The position numbers and the translations under genes were made by a program. Shown piece by piece: positions 46,007-48,046 of a DNA stretch of 48,046 nucleotides. The notes under the pieces are model-generated. The model made no database searches and had not been told where the DNA came from. It saw only the letters and a list, made by a program, of their open reading frames with translations. The DNA is taken from the NCBI GenBank assembly GCA_902574475.1, contig CACGNZ010000009.1:1-48046 (forward strand). The letters are read 5' to 3'. Source of the stretch: an uncultured Alphaproteobacteria bacterium (GTDB lineage: Bacteria; Pseudomonadota; Alphaproteobacteria; HIMB59; GCA-002718135). Each line of letters opens with the position of its first letter. The stretch's first letter is position 1.

Positions 46007-47362
46007 TTAAATTAACTTAATCTTCATAAGGGCATAAAATGACATTTTAATTAGTAACCAGCCGTGATAAAATCTACTTATTTGTGTAGTACCATATGTT
46101 CTTTCTTGATATCTAATGGGAATGTCTATTATCTTTAAATTTAATCGTGAGGCTCCAAAAATTAAATCAAAATCACCAAAAGGATCAAAATTTCCAAAAA
46201 ATTTTCTATTTTTCTCTATTTTTATATAATCTTTTTTTAACAATACTTTTGTACCACACAATGTATCAGTTAAATTTTGATTTATTGAATATGATAGAAA
46301 ATTTGTAAAAAATTTATTACCTATCATGTTCAAAAACCTCATAGAATTTTTTTCCATTGGGTATACAAACCTTGATCCATTTATAAATTCTCCATGATTA
46401 AAAATTACTGCATCATAAAATTTTTCTAACTCTTCTGGTGGAACAGTTAAATCTGCATCTAAAATCATAAGTATATCACCCTTTGCATTTTTAAAACCAC
46501 ATCTGACAGCATCACCCTTACCAGATCCTGGTTGTTTAAATAATTTAATATTTAATTTTTTATATTTTTTAATATTCTTTAAAATTTCTTCATATGTTCT
46601 ATCTTTAGAATTTCCTTCAACAAATATAATTTCTTGAGATTTCCCAAATTTAGGAATTCGTTTTATTGCGTTTTCAATATTTCCTCTTTCATTTTTTGTG
46701 GGGATAATAATAGAAACTTTTTTATGACTTACTCTTTCTTTAAATTTATATCTTAGGTGAACAAAATTTAATAAACATAGATTTCTAAATATTGGAAGAT
46801 TTGATAAAATATTATTAAAAAAATAATTAAAAATAGGAAAGTATATTGGAAGTATAATTTTTTTATTTTCTTTAATAATTTCAAAATTAGATAATTTAAT
46901 TATATTTTTCAAACTATCTGAGTCTATCCAATTTTGTTTAGTTTCCTTTTTTTTTATTTTTAATATTTCAGCTAGTTTAAATATTGGTCCCCAAAATTTA
47001 TTTGAATATGAAATTATTATTCTTGTATTTTTGTTACATAAATTTGAAATTTTATTAAAAAAATATTGAATATCAACTATATCTCTAATTACATCTGAAA
47101 TAATTATATAATCAAATTTTTTATCTATGTTTATTTTATCATTATTTAAATCTATATTTATAAAAGAGTAATTTGGAAATTTTTTTTTATATGAATTAAT
47201 ACTATCTTTCGATTTTTTTATTATTACACCACTACTTGCTTCTAAATATTCTAAAATAACACCATTTTCTTCACCTAGTTGGAGTATAGAGCTATTTGGT
47301 ATAACATAATATTTAAAGTAATTTCTAAGTATCTGATAGTAATAATTTTTTAAATTTATCAC
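46007..47362 (-). CDS. Fusion: methyltransferase-like domain plus GT2 glycosyltransferase
   Basis: 451 residues in two domains. The first (about 1-180) resembles a class I methyltransferase but with a weak motif I (ILQLGEENG) and the acidic DYIIISDVIRDIVD region. The second (216-451) is a GT2 glycosyltransferase like dolichol-phosphate mannosyltransferases: VSIIIPTKNE, FVEGNSKDRT, the DAD metal motif near 302 and GNFDPFGDFDLIF. It probably transfers a sugar to a lipid carrier. Start is GTG; it is first of the four-gene minus-strand run. Confidence 0.85.
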   Translation of the reverse strand: MINLKNYYYQILRNYFKYYVIPNSSILQLGEENGVILEYLEASSGVIIKKSKDSINSYKKKFPNYSFINIDLNNDKINIDKKFDYIIISDVIRDIVDIQYFFNKISNLCNKNTRIIISYSNKFWGPIFKLAEILKIKKKETKQNWIDSDSLKNIIKLSNFEIIKENKKIILPIYFPIFNYFFNNILSNLPIFRNLCLLNFVHLRYKFKERVSHKKVSIIIPTKNERGNIENAIKRIPKFGKSQEIIFVEGNSKDRTYEEILKNIKKYKKLNIKLFKQPGSGKGDAVRCGFKNAKGDILMILDADLTVPPEELEKFYDAVIFNHGEFINGSRFVYPMEKNSMRFLNMIGNKFFTNFLSYSINQNLTDTLCGTKVLLKKDYIKIEKNRKFFGNFDPFGDFDLIFGASRLNLKIIDIPIRYQERTYGTTQISRFYHGWLLIKMSFYALMKIKLI

Positions 47363-47486
47363 AACTATATTTAAATTTCTTTAAGTTTTATGAGGATTAA
47401 GAATATAATTTTAGTCATAATTTAAATATTTTTTAAAGTTATATTTATTTATGATAATTGTCTAATCAAAATAATCTTTTTCAAAC

Positions 47487-48046
47487 ATGAAAAATAAAGA
47501 AAATTTTATAATTGCATTAATTATATTTACATTACCATTACAATATCCTTTATTTGAAATAAAATTTTTAAAGAATTTGTTTCTTGGTGAATATATATTT
47601 TTAATTTCATTATTATTAATAGATAGAAAAAAATTTATTCTTATTTTTAAATCTCTTAATTTTATTGATTATAGTGTCATTTTCTTTTTGTTAGCTTGTG
47701 TGTTTTCTTTTATTTTTGGTTCATATTTTAAATATTCATTTGTAGATTTAATAGGATATGTTTATCTTGTTATTTTTTACTTTATACTAAAATACTTTTT
47801 TATTTATGTAAAAAAAAATAAAATTTATAATTATTTTCTTTTCACTTCTATTTTTGTTTGTGCCATAGGATTTCTTGGTCTTCTATTAATTGTTTACTTT
47901 GATATTCCAAGTTCACTAATACATTATGAAAATAATTATCCATATTTTGGAGAAGTTTTTAGAATACAATCTACAACGAAATCACCAACAATGTTTAACA
48001 ATTTTATGTCTATAGGAATCTTAATTAGTTTAATATATTTTCTTGA
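47487..48046 (+). CDS. Multi-span membrane protein, O-antigen polymerase/ligase-like (cut by window edge)
   Basis: The ATG at 47487 opens a frame that is still open at the last base, about 186 residues. It has several hydrophobic helices (FIIALIIFTLPLQYPLF; YIFLISLLLLI; YSVIFFLLACVFSFIFG; YVYLVIFYFILKYFFIYV; FTSIFVCAIGFLGLLLIVYF). A soluble stretch around FGEVFRIQSTTKSPTMFNNFMS resembles the loop of Wzy/WaaL-like proteins. It is divergent from the glycosyltransferase fusion with a 124-base gap. The family is inferred from topology and neighbours only. Confidence 0.6.
   Translation, partial: MKNKENFIIALIIFTLPLQYPLFEIKFLKNLFLGEYIFLISLLLIDRKKFILIFKSLNFIDYSVIFFLLACVFSFIFGSYFKYSFVDLIGYVYLVIFYFILKYFFIYVKKNKIYNYFLFTSIFVCAIGFLGLLLIVYFDIPSSLIHYENNYPYFGEVFRIQSTTKSPTMFNNFMSIGILISLIYFL

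Overview
This AT-rich window is core chromosome of a streamlined alphaproteobacterium, most like marine SAR11/HIMB59-type lineages. Markers for the class are split proton-translocating transhydrogenase (pntAA-pntAB-pntB), COQ9, DUF465, DUF1178 and DUF4167 proteins, class I lysyl-tRNA synthetase, a CobS/CobT pair beside dnaJ-like and bolA genes, and the order rodZ-ispG-hisS-prfA-prmC. Genes are packed almost without gaps. No intergenic stretch exceeds about 250 bases, and I see no rRNA, CRISPR array, insertion sequence or prophage. The placement below class level is inference from gene content and base composition.

Layout: 1-4.9 kb holds the end of an M3 peptidase, an ABC1 kinase, the transhydrogenase operon and rpsU. 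4.9-12 kb holds def, a COQ9-like gene, 6-phosphofructokinase, two short-chain dehydrogenases around a DUF6134-like secreted protein, heme A synthase, and a ferredoxin reductase-ferredoxin pair. 12-18.2 kb holds a MarR regulator behind tandem palindromes, class I lysS, pyrD, a HAD hydrolase, rpmB, and a VUT transporter coupled to a divergent tRNA-guanine transglycosylase. 18.2-24.7 kb holds cobT-cobS-dnaJ-like, bolA, a CorC/HlyC membrane protein, aroB and aroK. 24.8-31.4 kb holds a very small membrane protein gene coupled to a large secreted helical protein, accA, secA, and argJ broken by a frameshift at an A9 run. 31.4-42.9 kb holds methyltransferases, DUF1178, ubiG, lysC, rodZ-like, ispG, hisS, prfA, prmC, DUF4167, an M23 peptidase, a flavin reductase and an acetyltransferase.

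At 43.1 kb a tRNA-Val gene marks a sharp change. Beyond it lie GDP-mannose dehydratase, GDP-fucose synthase, an FkbM methyltransferase, a methyltransferase-glycosyltransferase fusion and a membrane protein running off the edge. This is a surface-polysaccharide region, probably a variable island.

The points most worth a second look are: the queuine-type pocket of the transglycosylase beside its putative transporter; CobS/CobT with a J-domain partner and no cobalamin genes in view; the tRNA with C instead of the near-universal U33; the broken argJ; the MarR double operator; and the fact that all nine convergent protein-gene pairs overlap or lie within 2 bases, leaving no room for ordinary terminators.
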